Positions 28,362 through 38,741 of a stretch of DNA of 64,000 nucleotides are shown here, one piece after another. The position numbers and the translations under genes were made by a program. The notes below the pieces were generated by a model. The model searched no databases, was not told where the DNA came from, and saw only the letters and a program-made list of their open reading frames with translations. How positions within the stretch are numbered: position 1 is the stretch's first letter; each line of letters starts with the position of its first letter. Source of the DNA: Trichomonas vaginalis G3 (lineage: Eukaryota; Parabasalia; Trichomonadida; Trichomonadidae); assembly GCF_026262505.1 (NCBI RefSeq), contig NC_067203.1, positions 22,177,411-22,241,410 of the forward strand. Reading direction: 5' to 3'.

Positions 28362-29894
28362 ATGGATAACATAGATTTAAAAAATTTAATTGATGATTTA
28401 GTACTTAATCAAAATTTTCTTAATTATTATGATTTAAAAGCATATCTCCAAAAATATGATGAAAATATAATGGATGATGATATGGATTATTATTATTCAT
28501 ATTATAAAAATGAAATTTTGAAATATCATGATAAAATAATTTCTAAAATTAAAGATAAAATTAAAAATAATGAATATGCAAAGGGAAAAACTAAATCACA
28601 ACTTAAACAATTGAAAGATTTCAAAAATAAAGTATTAACAAAAGAAGATATTGATGAATTATATAATTTATATAATCCTGAGCCGCAAAAAACAAAGGAA
28701 CAAAAGCTAAAAGTGCAAAACGCCCAGGTCATTCAGACCATAAATGAAGCACAAGCTTTAATTTATGATTCATTAGTTAAACCATATTCAGCCCAACTTT
28801 TAAATGAAGATCAACTTTTGGAATTCATCCTTCAACATAAACTCGAAGCAGGAAAGTATATCAAACCTTTATATACAGCATATTTAAAACAAATGAATAA
28901 AATACATCCAGAATTAATGGAAGAAGGAATGAAATCCAAAACTTCATCATCCAAAATCAAAGCAGATAAAATTAAACCACTTGCAACACCAAAACCTCCA
29001 ACAGTAGTACCTCCTCCTTCTGTTAATACTTCATCATTCACTTTATTATATCCATTTCAAACATTTAAGAAGCAAAAAGATTTTAAAAGGGATTTCAAGA
29101 TATTAAATAAACCAACTGACCCAAAAATTCAACCGTTAAAGGAAAAATTTAGTCGCCCCTCATTTGCACCATATCCATATTCATACGAAATCGATCATTT
29201 AGAATATTCAAAAGGAAACGTTACTTATTTATTTGCCATTAACATTAACACCAGATATTTATATTGCATTCCGGTGAAAGGGAAAACAGAACAGGAAACA
29301 AGAAGAGCTATTCAATACTTACTAGATCATGAAAGAGTAGATAATATCAGGGGTGATAGTGATAAAGGATTTCAGGCAGCTATGGCTCATTATTTCCCAC
29401 AAATTAATTTTTACTTTTCATCCTCTCCATATACGTTTCATAATAAAATAGTTGATGCGGTAATGAGAACTCTTAGAGATGCGTTAGGGGTTAACGGTCA
29501 GATATACTGGGATGGAAATCATGACTCCATCATACAGCAGTTAGTATATTATTACAATAATACATGGCATAGAACTATAAACATGAAACCTGTGGAAATG
29601 AAAAATGATATTTCAAAAGAATGGAAATATATTAGAAAGCAAATGGAAAGGTTGAATGATGTTAAACGTGAACAAATTAATTCGGGGCTCATGAATTTTA
29701 AACAAGGGGATAAAGTTTTGATTCATCTCGATTATGGAAAAACTAATAAATCAATGACAAAAAGAAGACGAAGATTTGACACAATAGCTGAATTTGTTAG
29801 ATATATTAACGGTAATGTATTAGTTGAAGTTGGCAATAAATTAATAGAAATTCCGATTTATTTTATTACTCCATTATATTTAAATAATATTTAA
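28362..29894 (+). CDS. int: Retroviral-type (rve) integrase
   Basis: 510 residues, intact. Residues ~1-180 are a Lys/Tyr-rich helical region. A linker with proline-rich PKPPTVVPPPS (about 215-230) follows. The rve core starts near 270: D278 (EIDHLEY), D334 (GDSDKGF), and at the place of the usual Glu the sequence is NKIVDAVMRTLR with D365. The C-terminal part has a basic KRRRRFD stretch and an SH3-like strand pattern. Known: c-integrase inserts Mavericks with 5-6 bp duplications, which fits the attaga found here. Both copies have Asp rather than Glu as the third acidic residue. The start lies behind TTATTTTTATATAAATG. Confidence 0.93.
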   Translation: MDNIDLKNLIDDLVLNQNFLNYYDLKAYLQKYDENIMDDDMDYYYSYYKNEILKYHDKIISKIKDKIKNNEYAKGKTKSQLKQLKDFKNKVLTKEDIDELYNLYNPEPQKTKEQKLKVQNAQVIQTINEAQALIYDSLVKPYSAQLLNEDQLLEFILQHKLEAGKYIKPLYTAYLKQMNKIHPELMEEGMKSKTSSSKIKADKIKPLATPKPPTVVPPPSVNTSSFTLLYPFQTFKKQKDFKRDFKILNKPTDPKIQPLKEKFSRPSFAPYPYSYEIDHLEYSKGNVTYLFAININTRYLYCIPVKGKTEQETRRAIQYLLDHERVDNIRGDSDKGFQAAMAHYFPQINFYFSSSPYTFHNKIVDAVMRTLRDALGVNGQIYWDGNHDSIIQQLVYYYNNTWHRTINMKPVEMKNDISKEWKYIRKQMERLNDVKREQINSGLMNFKQGDKVLIHLDYGKTNKSMTKRRRRFDTIAEFVRYINGNVLVEVGNKLIEIPIYFITPLYLNNI

Positions 29895-29913
29895 TTTTTT
29901 TATTTCGTAAGAA

Positions 29914-30186
29914 ATGAGTGACAACGAAGCAGCCAAGAGTCCAGACAATGAATATAAAAAGAAACTAAACAAAGTTAAATCAAAAATATGCTATTACAAA
30001 AAGAAGCCGCAATGTGGTGGGGTTGAAAACGATCAAGAGATGAAAGAAATAATCGAAAAATTAAAAACTTACCGTTCAATCCTTAAACTGAGTGAAGCAA
30101 AAATAAAAGAATTTAATAGAATAAATAAATTGATTGGAAGAGATGAATTTAATAAAGATGAATTTTTAAACTCAATCCAAATTTAA
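29914..30186 (+). CDS. Small Lys-rich Maverick protein (90 residues)
   Basis: Intact version of the gene broken in copy A (5850-6122). Basic and helical with CYYKKKPQCGG and a C-terminal RINKLIGRDEFNKDEF. It begins 19 bp after the integrase behind TTTTTTTATTTCGTAAGAAATG and overlaps the convergent 38-residue gene by 4 bp. Function unknown; DNA binding would fit the charge. Confidence 0.72.
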   Translation: MSDNEAAKSPDNEYKKKLNKVKSKICYYKKKPQCGGVENDQEMKEIIEKLKTYRSILKLSEAKIKEFNRINKLIGRDEFNKDEFLNSIQI

Positions 30187-30299
30187 TTTTTATTCCTCAT
30201 CTTCTCTGTTTTTCGTGGTTTGTTGTTTTTAATTTTTCGATTATTTCTTTCCTCCCTTGTTATGATTCGTGGTAAATTTTGAGCTTGTGGGGTATTCAT
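30183..30299 (-). CDS. 38-residue Maverick small protein (shortened)
   Basis: ATG at 30299 to TAA at 30185-30183. The N-terminal 17 residues equal copy A's 54-residue protein (6120-6284), then the sequence diverges with a net loss of 16 residues and a strongly basic tail. The promoter block on its strand is ATTTTATTTTTATATGAATG. Whether it still works is unclear. Confidence 0.5.
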   Translation of the reverse strand: MNTPQAQNLPRIITREERNNRKIKNNKPRKTEKMRNKN

Positions 30300-30359
30300 T
30301 CATATAAAAATAAAATTTGATGTTATCGTTATTTTATCATTAATGGTTTCAGGTTATTC

Positions 30360-31192
30360 AATAATGAATTATTTTTGAAGAACTGAAGGTGCTACCATGT
30401 TGTCATGTTGACGACATGACATTATGTCAACAACACGAGAGGAAGGCAATAATGAATTATTTTTGAAGAACTGAAGGTGCTACCATGTTACCATGTGCTA
30501 CCAGGTAATTTAATTTCTTTTAAAAATGAGACAACATGACATTTTGACAACATCACGAGAGGAAGGCAATAATGAATTATTTTTGAAGAACTGAAGGTGC
30601 TACCATGTTGTCATGTTGACGACATGACATTATGTCAACAACACGAGAGGAAGGCAATAATGAATTATTTTTGAAGAACTGAAGGTGCTACCATGTTACC
30701 ATGTGCTACCAGGTAATTTAACTTCTTTTAAAAAATGAGACAACATGACATTTTGACAACATCACGAGAGGAAGGCAATAATGAATTATTTTTGAAGAAC
30801 TGAAGGTGCTACCATGTTGTCATGTTGACGACATGACATTATGTCAACAACACGAGAGGAAGGCAATAATGAATTATTTTTGAAGAACTGAAGGTGCTAC
30901 CATGTTACCATGTGCTACCAGGTAATTTAACTTCTTTTAAAAATGTTGACAACATGACATTTTGACAACATCACGAGAGGAAGGCAATAATGAATTATTT
31001 TTGAAGAACTGAAGGTGCTACCATGTTGTCATGTTGACGACATGACATTGTGTCAACAACACGAGAGGAAGGCAATAATGAATTATTTTTGAAGAACTGA
31101 AGGTGCTACCATGTTACCATGTGCTACCAGGTCATTTAATTTCTTTTAAAAATAGTGACAACATGACATTTTGACAACATCACAGGAAATAT
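30360..31192 (+). repeat. Left array: 88/120-bp alternating tandem repeat
   Basis: Eight half-units start near 30360, 30448, 30568, 30656, 30777, 30865, 30986 and 31074, giving a ~208-bp dimer repeated four times. All half-units open with aataatgaattatttttg. The short type then carries gtcatgt/acatgac hairpins and TGTCA/TGACA iterations; the long type carries gctaccatg repeats and gacaacatgacattttgac. The innermost end (catcacaggaaatatgatgc) is mirrored at the right array. Confidence 0.95.
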
Positions 31193-31224
31193 GATGCAGT
31201 CCAAAAATAAATTCGAATCATACT

Positions 31225-33624
31225 TTATAAAGCTTCATTTACAGGTATTTCATCATCAGTAAATGAATCCTCATCATCGTTTGGTTCAACCTGTTTATAT
31301 AATCCTTTCATTTCTTCTTTCAAAACATAACACCATGTTTGTTTACCATCTATTCTTCTATGTTTCCTATCACATTTATCCTTAATACTCATTTGAAAAT
31401 TCTTGTCTTTCATGTCTGATGGTTTGCAGAATAAAGCATTTTCACACGTCATACCTGCACACAATTCATCATAATGTGTATTTATCCATACATCTAAAGG
31501 ATTTGATGATAATTCGATTAAATCTTGTTTGGCTTCAGTCATCGGTATGATTCGTACATTAAATAATGAAAGGTCGTAATTGATAAAATACGTCAGTAAA
31601 TTATCATAAAATTCCTTTGTGCATGAATCCATTAAATTCTTGAAGTAATCAAATTGACCCTTAAATTTACCATTAACCCTTAAAACTACATATCTTCTGT
31701 CTCCAACTTCAATTTTGACAGGGTAAACGTTATTAGTTACCAAAATGAAGTTCGCAACGTTTTGAGCGGTTCTTCTGGGTTGATTATTTTCATTAATTCT
31801 AATCTCATTATCCGTTATAATTGATTTCAAAGCGTTGAAGTTTGCGAGTCTGTCTTCACCAACATTCTTGAGTTCATTAAGTACAAGAAACATTTTATTT
31901 TCAACTACTGAGTTGAAATTACCCGTTAACTCACCTATTTCAGTAATGTTTTTACATGAATAACCAGCGAGAAGTTCAGAAATAATGTCTGTAAATCTGT
32001 TTTTACCTGTTCCCTGAAGTCCTTTCAAAATAATTGCTGTTTCATTCTTGATTCCAGGATGTTGAATCATTGATGCAATCCACCCGAGAAGGTATTTATA
32101 CACTTCATCGTTATTATCACAAATGGCTTCTTTAATGAAATTCATAAACATCTCAATTTTTGAGTAATCAGGCTTTTCAAGAATGTTGTATTTATAACCC
32201 TGAAACGTTGAGAAAACATCGGGGGAATCAGATTTAAAGCAAACACCCTTAACTGTTAATGAAGACAATTGATTTAGTAGTACATCCCATGCTGTTATTG
32301 TTTTACCTTCTTCTTTAAATAATTTAATCATTTTGAGTGACTCTTTCATGTTTGATTGAAGAACGAATGATATTTGATTCATTTTGTCGTGGATATTATA
32401 TTCCTTTTGAATGAAATATTTGTTTCCACAATCTACAAAACGGATTACACGTGATAAATCCTCAATTACTTCAGAACTGTTTTTATACTGATGATTTTCA
32501 GCCTTGCGTCTAATATCTGTTATCAAAAACGAGTCATCAAGTTTGATATCAAATGTTATTTTTGGCTTACGTAATAAAGGTAAAACATATTCATCATAAT
32601 ATTCCTTTTGATATAGTTTTAGAATCTTCACCAAAACAAATGGAGAAGTCATTAAATATGCATATCTATTACGTGCTTTTTCAAAATTACTTTTTGCATT
32701 TTCTGTTAAATTGCAGAAGTTATAAACGTTATCGTATGCTTCATTAATTAAATGATTAGGTAACGAATTAATTGCTTGAAACAGTGTGAATAATGTAACT
32801 TCTTTTTCTAAATTCATGTTTCCACCGTCATTATGTACTTCAAAATCACACATGCCATCAACTATGCTTTGAGCTAGTTTATCGTCAATGTTTACATCTT
32901 TGTTTTCATTCATGATAGTCTTTATTTCTTCGTTCTTTTGTTCAACTCTTACCTTAATATTCAAATCATTTAATATATCATTCACTGTTCTGGTTAATGT
33001 TGAATCATAACTTCCACGAATGAATGAGTATGTATTGATTGGTTCTGTTGCATTCTTGCGAACTCTTGAATCAGCCATAACTACTAATGAACGCTTTGAA
33101 TCATCCATAGAAGTCGTTATGTCAATATCATAATCATTGCAGGAATAACATTTAATCATTCTGTTCGAAACTGCATAGAAGAAATTAGTGTTGCAATAAA
33201 TGTGAAGACCTCCTGAAGCGGTTTTAACGATAACATCTTTATCCGAAAGTTTTGATAGAATGTCTTTTCTAACTGTTTCTTTAAGTTCATCATCGTATGA
33301 TTTATTGATATCAACATCTATAATCGTTAAATTTGGAATTTTATTTACTAATAAAGCCATACCAGTTTTCCTTCCTCTTCCTCCATCATGTTTGAGGTAG
33401 TTATGTAAATCAATCATGTTTTCACCAATTCTTTCGTTGAGGGTTTTAGTTTCTACCACAACTAATTCCTCAACTAATGAATCAATAACTTTTTCATCAG
33501 AAACGATATAGTCACTGTTGTTGTTTGTTGCCACAACTAATTCCTCAGCTAATTCCTCAACTAATGAATCAATAACTTTTTCATCAGAAACGATATAGTC
33601 ACTGTTGTTGTTTGTTGCCGTCAT
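31225..33624 (-). CDS. Primase-polymerase (AEP) fused to SF3 helicase
   Basis: 799 residues, intact. Residues ~3-58 are two copies of a ~27-residue acidic segment (TNNNSDYIVSDEKVIDSLVE). The AEP-like domain follows: D103-x-D105 (TIIDVDIN), SGGLHIYC 137-144, and DIDIT 166-170. The C-terminal helicase has Walker A GLQGTGKN (535-542), Walker B ending NE (583-584, MFLVLNELKN) and a sensor-like FILVTNN. Known: AEP-SF3 fusions start and unwind replication in many plasmids and viruses (the DUF5906/D5-like helicase group). There is no counterpart in copy A. It lies between two inverted repeat arrays, behind TTTTATTTTTTTATTCCTATATAAATG. A self-contained replication cassette is inferred. Confidence 0.88.
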   Translation of the reverse strand: MTATNNNSDYIVSDEKVIDSLVEELAEELVVATNNNSDYIVSDEKVIDSLVEELVVVETKTLNERIGENMIDLHNYLKHDGGRGRKTGMALLVNKIPNLTIIDVDINKSYDDELKETVRKDILSKLSDKDVIVKTASGGLHIYCNTNFFYAVSNRMIKCYSCNDYDIDITTSMDDSKRSLVVMADSRVRKNATEPINTYSFIRGSYDSTLTRTVNDILNDLNIKVRVEQKNEEIKTIMNENKDVNIDDKLAQSIVDGMCDFEVHNDGGNMNLEKEVTLFTLFQAINSLPNHLINEAYDNVYNFCNLTENAKSNFEKARNRYAYLMTSPFVLVKILKLYQKEYYDEYVLPLLRKPKITFDIKLDDSFLITDIRRKAENHQYKNSSEVIEDLSRVIRFVDCGNKYFIQKEYNIHDKMNQISFVLQSNMKESLKMIKLFKEEGKTITAWDVLLNQLSSLTVKGVCFKSDSPDVFSTFQGYKYNILEKPDYSKIEMFMNFIKEAICDNNDEVYKYLLGWIASMIQHPGIKNETAIILKGLQGTGKNRFTDIISELLAGYSCKNITEIGELTGNFNSVVENKMFLVLNELKNVGEDRLANFNALKSIITDNEIRINENNQPRRTAQNVANFILVTNNVYPVKIEVGDRRYVVLRVNGKFKGQFDYFKNLMDSCTKEFYDNLLTYFINYDLSLFNVRIIPMTEAKQDLIELSSNPLDVWINTHYDELCAGMTCENALFCKPSDMKDKNFQMSIKDKCDRKHRRIDGKQTWCYVLKEEMKGLYKQVEPNDDEDSFTDDEIPVNEAL

Positions 33625-33679
33625 TTATATAGGAATAAAAAAATAAAAATAATTTTAAAACTAACTTTATTTTTGGGCT

Positions 33680-35407
33680 GCATCATATTTCCTGTGATGT
33701 TGTCAAAATGTCATGTTGTCACTATTTTTAAAAGAAATTAAATGACCTGGTAGCACATGGTAACATGGTAGCACCTTCAGTTCTTCAAAAATAATTCATT
33801 ATTGCCTTCCTCTCGTGTTGTTGACATAATGTCATGTCGTCAACATGACAACATGGTAGCACCTTCAGTTCTTCAAAAATAATTCACTATTGCCTTCCTC
33901 TCATGATGTTGTCAAAATGTCATGTTGTCTCATTTTTTAAAAGAAATTAAATTACCTGGTAGCACATGGTAACATGGTAGCACCTTCAGTTCTTCAAAAA
34001 TAATTCATTATTGCCTTCCTCTCGTGTTGTTGACATAATGTCATGTCGTCAACATGACAACATGGTAGCACCTTCAGTTCTTCAAAAATAATTCACTATT
34101 GCCTTCCTCTCATGATGTTGTCAAAATGTCATGTTGTCTCATTTTAAAAGAAATTAAATTACCTGGTAGCACATGGTAACATGGTAGCACCTTCAGTTCT
34201 TCAAAAATAATTCATTATTGCCTTCCTCTCGTGTTGTTGACATAATGTCATGTCGTCAACATGACAACATGGTAGCACCTTCAGTTCTTCAAAAATAATT
34301 CACTATTGCCTTCCTCTCATGATGTTGTCAAAATGTCATGTTGTCTCATTTTTAAAAGAAATTAAATTACCTGGTAGCACATGGTAACATGGTAGCACCT
34401 TCAGTTCTTCAAAAATAATTCATTATTGCCTTCCTCTCGTGTTGTTGACATAATGTCATGTCGTCAACATGACAACATGGTAGCACCTTCAGTTCTTCAA
34501 AAATAATTCATTATTGCCTTCCTCTCGTGTTGTTGACATAATGTCATGTCGTCAACATGGTAACATGGTAGCACCTTCAGTTCTTCAAAAATAATTCATT
34601 ATTGCCTTCCTCTCGTGTTGTTGACACAATGTCATGTCGTCAACATGACAACATGGTAGCACCTTCAGTTCTTCAAAAATAATTCATTATTGCCTTCCTC
34701 TCATGATGTTGTCAAAATGTCATGTTGTCTCATTTTTTAAAAGAAATTAAATTACCTGGTAGCACATGGTAACATGGTAGCACCTTCAGTTCTTCAAAAA
34801 TAATTCATTATTGCCTTCCTCTCGTGTTGTTGACATAATGTCATGTCGTCAACATGACAACATGGTAGCACCTTCAGTTCTTCAAAAATAATTCACTATT
34901 GCCTTCCTCTCATGATGTTGTCAAAATGTCATGTTGTCTCATTTTTAAAAGAAATTAAATTACCTGGTAGCACATGGTAACATGGTAGCACCTTCAGTTC
35001 TTCAAAAATAATTCATTATTGCCTTCCTCTCGTGTTGTTGACATAATGTCATGTCGTCAACATGACAACATGGTAGCACCTTCAGTTCTTCAAAAATAAT
35101 TCATTATTGCCTTCCTCTCATGATGTTGTCAAAATGTCATGTTGTCTCATTTTTAAAAGAAATTAAATTACCTGGTAGCACATGGTAACATGGTAGCACC
35201 TTCAGTTCTTCAAAAATAATTCATTATTGCCTTCCTCTCGTGTTGTTGACACAATGTCATGTCGTCAACATGACAACATGGTAGCACCTTCAGTTCTTCA
35301 AAAATAATTCATTATTGCCTTCCTCTCGTGATGTTGTCAAAATGTCATGTTGTCTCATTTTTTAAAAGAAGTTAAATTACCTGGTAGCACATGGTAACAT
35401 GGTAGCA
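33680..35407 (-). repeat. Right array: same repeat, inverted, about sixteen half-units
   Basis: Reverse-complement copies of the 88/120-bp units, about twice the number in the left array. They mostly alternate, but around 34490-34620 two short-type units follow each other with a hybrid (gtcgtcaacatggtaacatgg). The inner end mirrors the left array (gcatcatatttcctgtgatg). The outer end runs into gaaataaaattttgttatca, shared with copy A. Confidence 0.95.
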
Positions 35408-35430
35408 GTGAAATAAAATTTTGTTATCAG

Positions 35431-35613
35431 TTATTTTGTCATCATTTTATTAAGTTCATCTTTAGTTAATAATTTGAATGGATTCACTAATGTTCCACCT
35501 TGAGTCACAACACTTGCCCCAGCTAATTGTGAAGAACCTGGGATAAGTACTCCACGAAATGATTTCATTGGTATCATTAATTTAGAAATAGTTGGCTTAA
35601 TTAATTTTGTCAT
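35431..35613 (-). CDS. 60-residue conserved Maverick protein
   Basis: Counterpart of 6508-6690, with a few substitutions (FRG for FHG, TLVN for TLAN). Intact with the same promoter block. It sits directly beyond the right array. Function unknown. Confidence 0.7.
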   Translation of the reverse strand: MTKLIKPTISKLMIPMKSFRGVLIPGSSQLAGASVVTQGGTLVNPFKLLTKDELNKMMTK

Positions 35614-35662
35614 TTATGATAAAAATAAAATTACATAATTTAAATTTTTCTTTCTCATTTTC

Positions 35663-35797
35663 TCATTTTTCATCCTGTTTTGGTTTCAGTAACTTTTCAA
35701 GTTGTTGTCTTGTCAGTAACTTTAATTTTAACTTTGGATCAAATATTGGGTTTCCATCTTTATCTCTTCCAATAACACCATATGGTAGAATCTTCAT
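35663..35797 (-). CDS. 44-residue conserved Maverick protein
   Basis: Counterpart of 6751-6885, differing by one residue (QDEK for QNEK at the C-terminus). Promoter block ATTTTTATTTTAGTATAAATG. Function unknown. Confidence 0.65.
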   Translation of the reverse strand: MKILPYGVIGRDKDGNPIFDPKLKLKLLTRQQLEKLLKPKQDEK

Positions 35798-35892
35798 TTA
35801 TACTAAAATAAAAATTTAAATTATGCCGTTCACTCTTTTGGAGCTCAGGACTTTCACTCCGTTCTAAAGTTTGTTTCACAAACATTGAGCGT

Positions 35893-37513
35893 TCATTGAA
35901 CTCTATACCATGCGTAAACTGTCATGTAAGGTGGCATGTATTCTTTACTTTGTCCCGTTGTTTGTGTATATCCTGAAACGAAATGTGTATGGTTTCCTTC
36001 TCCCTGAGTGTCACTCCAGTAACAATTTATAGCAAACTTAACGTCGTCTTTAACATCATATCCTTTACCTTTTGTCATTCCTGACCAATCACAATATCTA
36101 TGCTTATGCCAACCCGCTTGAGATGTACTTAAATCTATGTAGTGACTGTGTGCAGGTAAATTTTCACCTGAAATTGTTTTACCTCCACCTGTTTCCTTTG
36201 AAGAGTTTGCACAATACAAAAACCTGTCGACTATTTGTTCCCATGCACCAACACCAAACATTACTTGAGGACCTCTTGCATCCATAGATGTATAAATAGA
36301 ACCTACTGGGTTCATTAAATCAAACATATGAGATATTATAGGATTGCCTCTTTTGAACTTAAAATATAGTGCAACTATTTCCGGTTTCTTCTGGTTTGTG
36401 TCAGAATATTTTTTATAATATAATCTTATGTTTTCAGGGTAGGTAAAATCTTGACTATAATATTTATTTTTGTCATCTGTATAATAATATACTATTCTCG
36501 TTTTTTCTATTGCATTATATCTTTTATATCTATAATAATCTAAATATAATGTTAACTTTTGTTCATCTACATGTGGTGTTCTGACATCATCTCCATAGTC
36601 ATAATAATATGGTGCTGGAGCTGGGTCAGGCAATGTCATATCTGCCATTTCATAAACTCTTAAATATTTCTTTTGTTCGTCTCCATATAAGTTTAAGTAA
36701 CAGTTGTTGTCTAATGGAACTTTAACTTGTGTGCCATCATTCTTTTTATAACTTACATACATTTCATTGTTATTTTTTGGAATGAGTTTACACCGTGTAC
36801 CATTTTTTAAGGACTGTACAAACTGCCATCTAAAATATTTATTTTCTTCATTGACAGAAAAGTCACCAACAATAGTTTCAATATTTTTTGTTGTTCCTAT
36901 CAAACTTTGGTATATTTCGTTGACATATCATTATCTGCTTCTTCTCTAACTCATCATTAACATAAGTTTTATCCGCTTTAAGGTCTAAACATCCTGAAAC
37001 CCATCCTGTATCAGCTTTAGTTTTAAAAATCTTTGATGTCCATTCATGATACCATTCAACCCTTTCTTTAATTTCATTATCTTTTTCATTAACATAAACC
37101 AAATTTGCCTTCTTATTTAATTCACCATTGACATATTCATTATCTGCCTTCTTCTCTATGTCATTAAGGAAACCTTTTATGAATTCCTCATTTAAATTAA
37201 ATCTTCCAATCTTCAAAACTTTGGAAATGCATTTAATGCGTAATATCTTTGTTCTTCTGGTGGAATTGATGTTATATCATCCGTTATACCTTTAATTTTG
37301 AATTCATAAATAAAATTTCTTTTATATTTGATATCACTGCACCACCTTTGCAAACGAATTCGAAATGGTCATTTTTCAATACTATCTCCAAATCTCCATA
37401 TTTCAACCTTTGCGTTTGTTCTGCCGTCTTTGAATTATATGCTATATGTATGTAATGGTTGAAGGACCTGGGTGTTGCGCCTTAAGTTGCTGTGGTTGCT
37501 GTTGTTTAATCAT
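35893..37513 (-). pseudogene. Fibre protein gene, frameshifted and with a shortened shaft
   Basis: The tail-collar head and middle domain are open (35893-36903). The 5' part is broken by indels near 36930, 37218, 37292 and 37440 compared with copy A. Only about three 13-residue shaft units remain, against about eleven. A 30-nt GC-rich addition near 37465-37494 (encoding QLKAQHPGPS) contains cccaggtccttca, also found in the integrase genes (near 4677 and 28724). Head residues changed compared with copy A include WDW to CDW and THR to THF. Confidence 0.88.
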
Positions 37514-37537
37514 TTATTATGATTTAAAAATAAAATT

Positions 37538-38241
37538 TTAATCCGTTATCTCATCAGCTATTTTTTCTATTTGAAATTGCCATAATATTTCATTCATAAA
37601 TTCTAAATCACAATCAAATAGGTCAGTTATTCTAAATTTAATATTTGATAAATCTTTGAATGAAGAATAAATGAATTCCCGGATAATTGAAACGGATATG
37701 ATAAAGAAAATGTTTAAGTTGATGGATAAAATTTTGTATTGATGGGTAAGAGTTAGGGTCTAATGTTTGATGTGAAAATCTCATTGGGGTATTAACTTTA
37801 TCACATTTGATTAAAATGAAATTGGAACCAGTGTCAGAATACAAAACATCCCCAACATCTTTTTCAAAATTTAATATCCCCAACAATGAACGAAAATGAG
37901 GATACAAAATTTAATTTTCAGCGGAATTTAATAAGGTTATTATTTCATCAAGTTCAAAAAGTTTATCAGGTTTTGATTTAAAATTTTCTTCATACCATAC
38001 GATAAATGATTCATTTAAATAACTTAAAATCATGTTAATATCCCATTTCGTTATCACATTATTTATATACATATCATACGTTTTTTCAAGGTCATCTTTA
38101 ATAAATGATATATAATCTGAAGGGTCTAAAAGAATGGAATTAAATTTACACACTCACAGAAACGAGAGTAACATTATAAATTCCGCTAACTGTTAAATTT
38201 AATTCACAGTTATTATTCGAAATAATATTGATAATTGACAT
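37538..38241 (-). pseudogene. Counterpart of the 245-residue gene, many indels
   Basis: At least six single- or two-base indels compared with 8848-9585 (for example cggaattt for cggaaattt near 37922, and aaatctttg for aaatcttttg near 37655). Residual frames are 38153-37911 and 37907-37638. The mini-hairpin insertion of copy A is missing. The divergent promoter with 38262 is kept. Confidence 0.88.
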
Positions 38242-38261
38242 TTTTTATTACGATTAAAAAT
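38242..38261. promoter_or_regulatory. 20-bp bidirectional element promoter
   Basis: Same spacer as 9586-9605 (tttttattacgattaaaaat), kept although the left-hand gene is broken. Confidence 0.5.
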
Positions 38262-38741
38262 ATGGTAAAGCGTTATTTTCCAGTGATAAATAAAACTAGA
38301 ATAAGATTACCTCAAGAATTCATAAATTCAACGAATAAGAAATTCATTCATGTTATAAATTTTAGTGTTTTCAGAAAATATGAGTCAATGTCATATTCAT
38401 CATCAGGTTATATTTCACTTCATTCAAATTTAGTTCAATCAAACCCATATAATGACCATTTCATAAGATTTTCAGATGGTATTAAAAATGTAATTGATAG
38501 ATTAAAATATGAACAGATTGACAATATCGAATTTTTGGAATTTTGGTTTAAATATCCTGATGGAAAAAAGATTGAAGTTAAAGATAAAGCTGATACTATA
38601 ACAAAAACAATTACAATGACTGATCCAGATAGTGGGAAACAAAAAGAAATAAAACAAACAATAGAAACTGGTGAAAGGTCAATTATTATTGATTATGATT
38701 CAAAGGATTATTATTCGTTAATGTTAATGCTTGAATATTAA
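38262..38741 (+). CDS. Maverick 159-residue protein, possible minor capsid/penton
   Basis: Intact counterpart of 9606-10082. One segment near residues 35-48 differs (FSVFRKYESMSYSSSGY versus FSFSENMSRCHSSSGY) owing to compensating indels, so this loop tolerates change. The rest is almost identical. Assignment as a single-jelly-roll minor capsid is a guess from size, beta content and gene context. Confidence 0.65.
   Translation: MVKRYFPVINKTRIRLPQEFINSTNKKFIHVINFSVFRKYESMSYSSSGYISLHSNLVQSNPYNDHFIRFSDGIKNVIDRLKYEQIDNIEFLEFWFKYPDGKKIEVKDKADTITKTITMTDPDSGKQKEIKQTIETGERSIIIDYDSKDYYSLMLMLEY

Noticed and set aside
30360..31192. CRISPR array
   Set aside because: Units are 88/120 bp, contiguous, nearly identical throughout, with no unique spacers; eukaryotic context.
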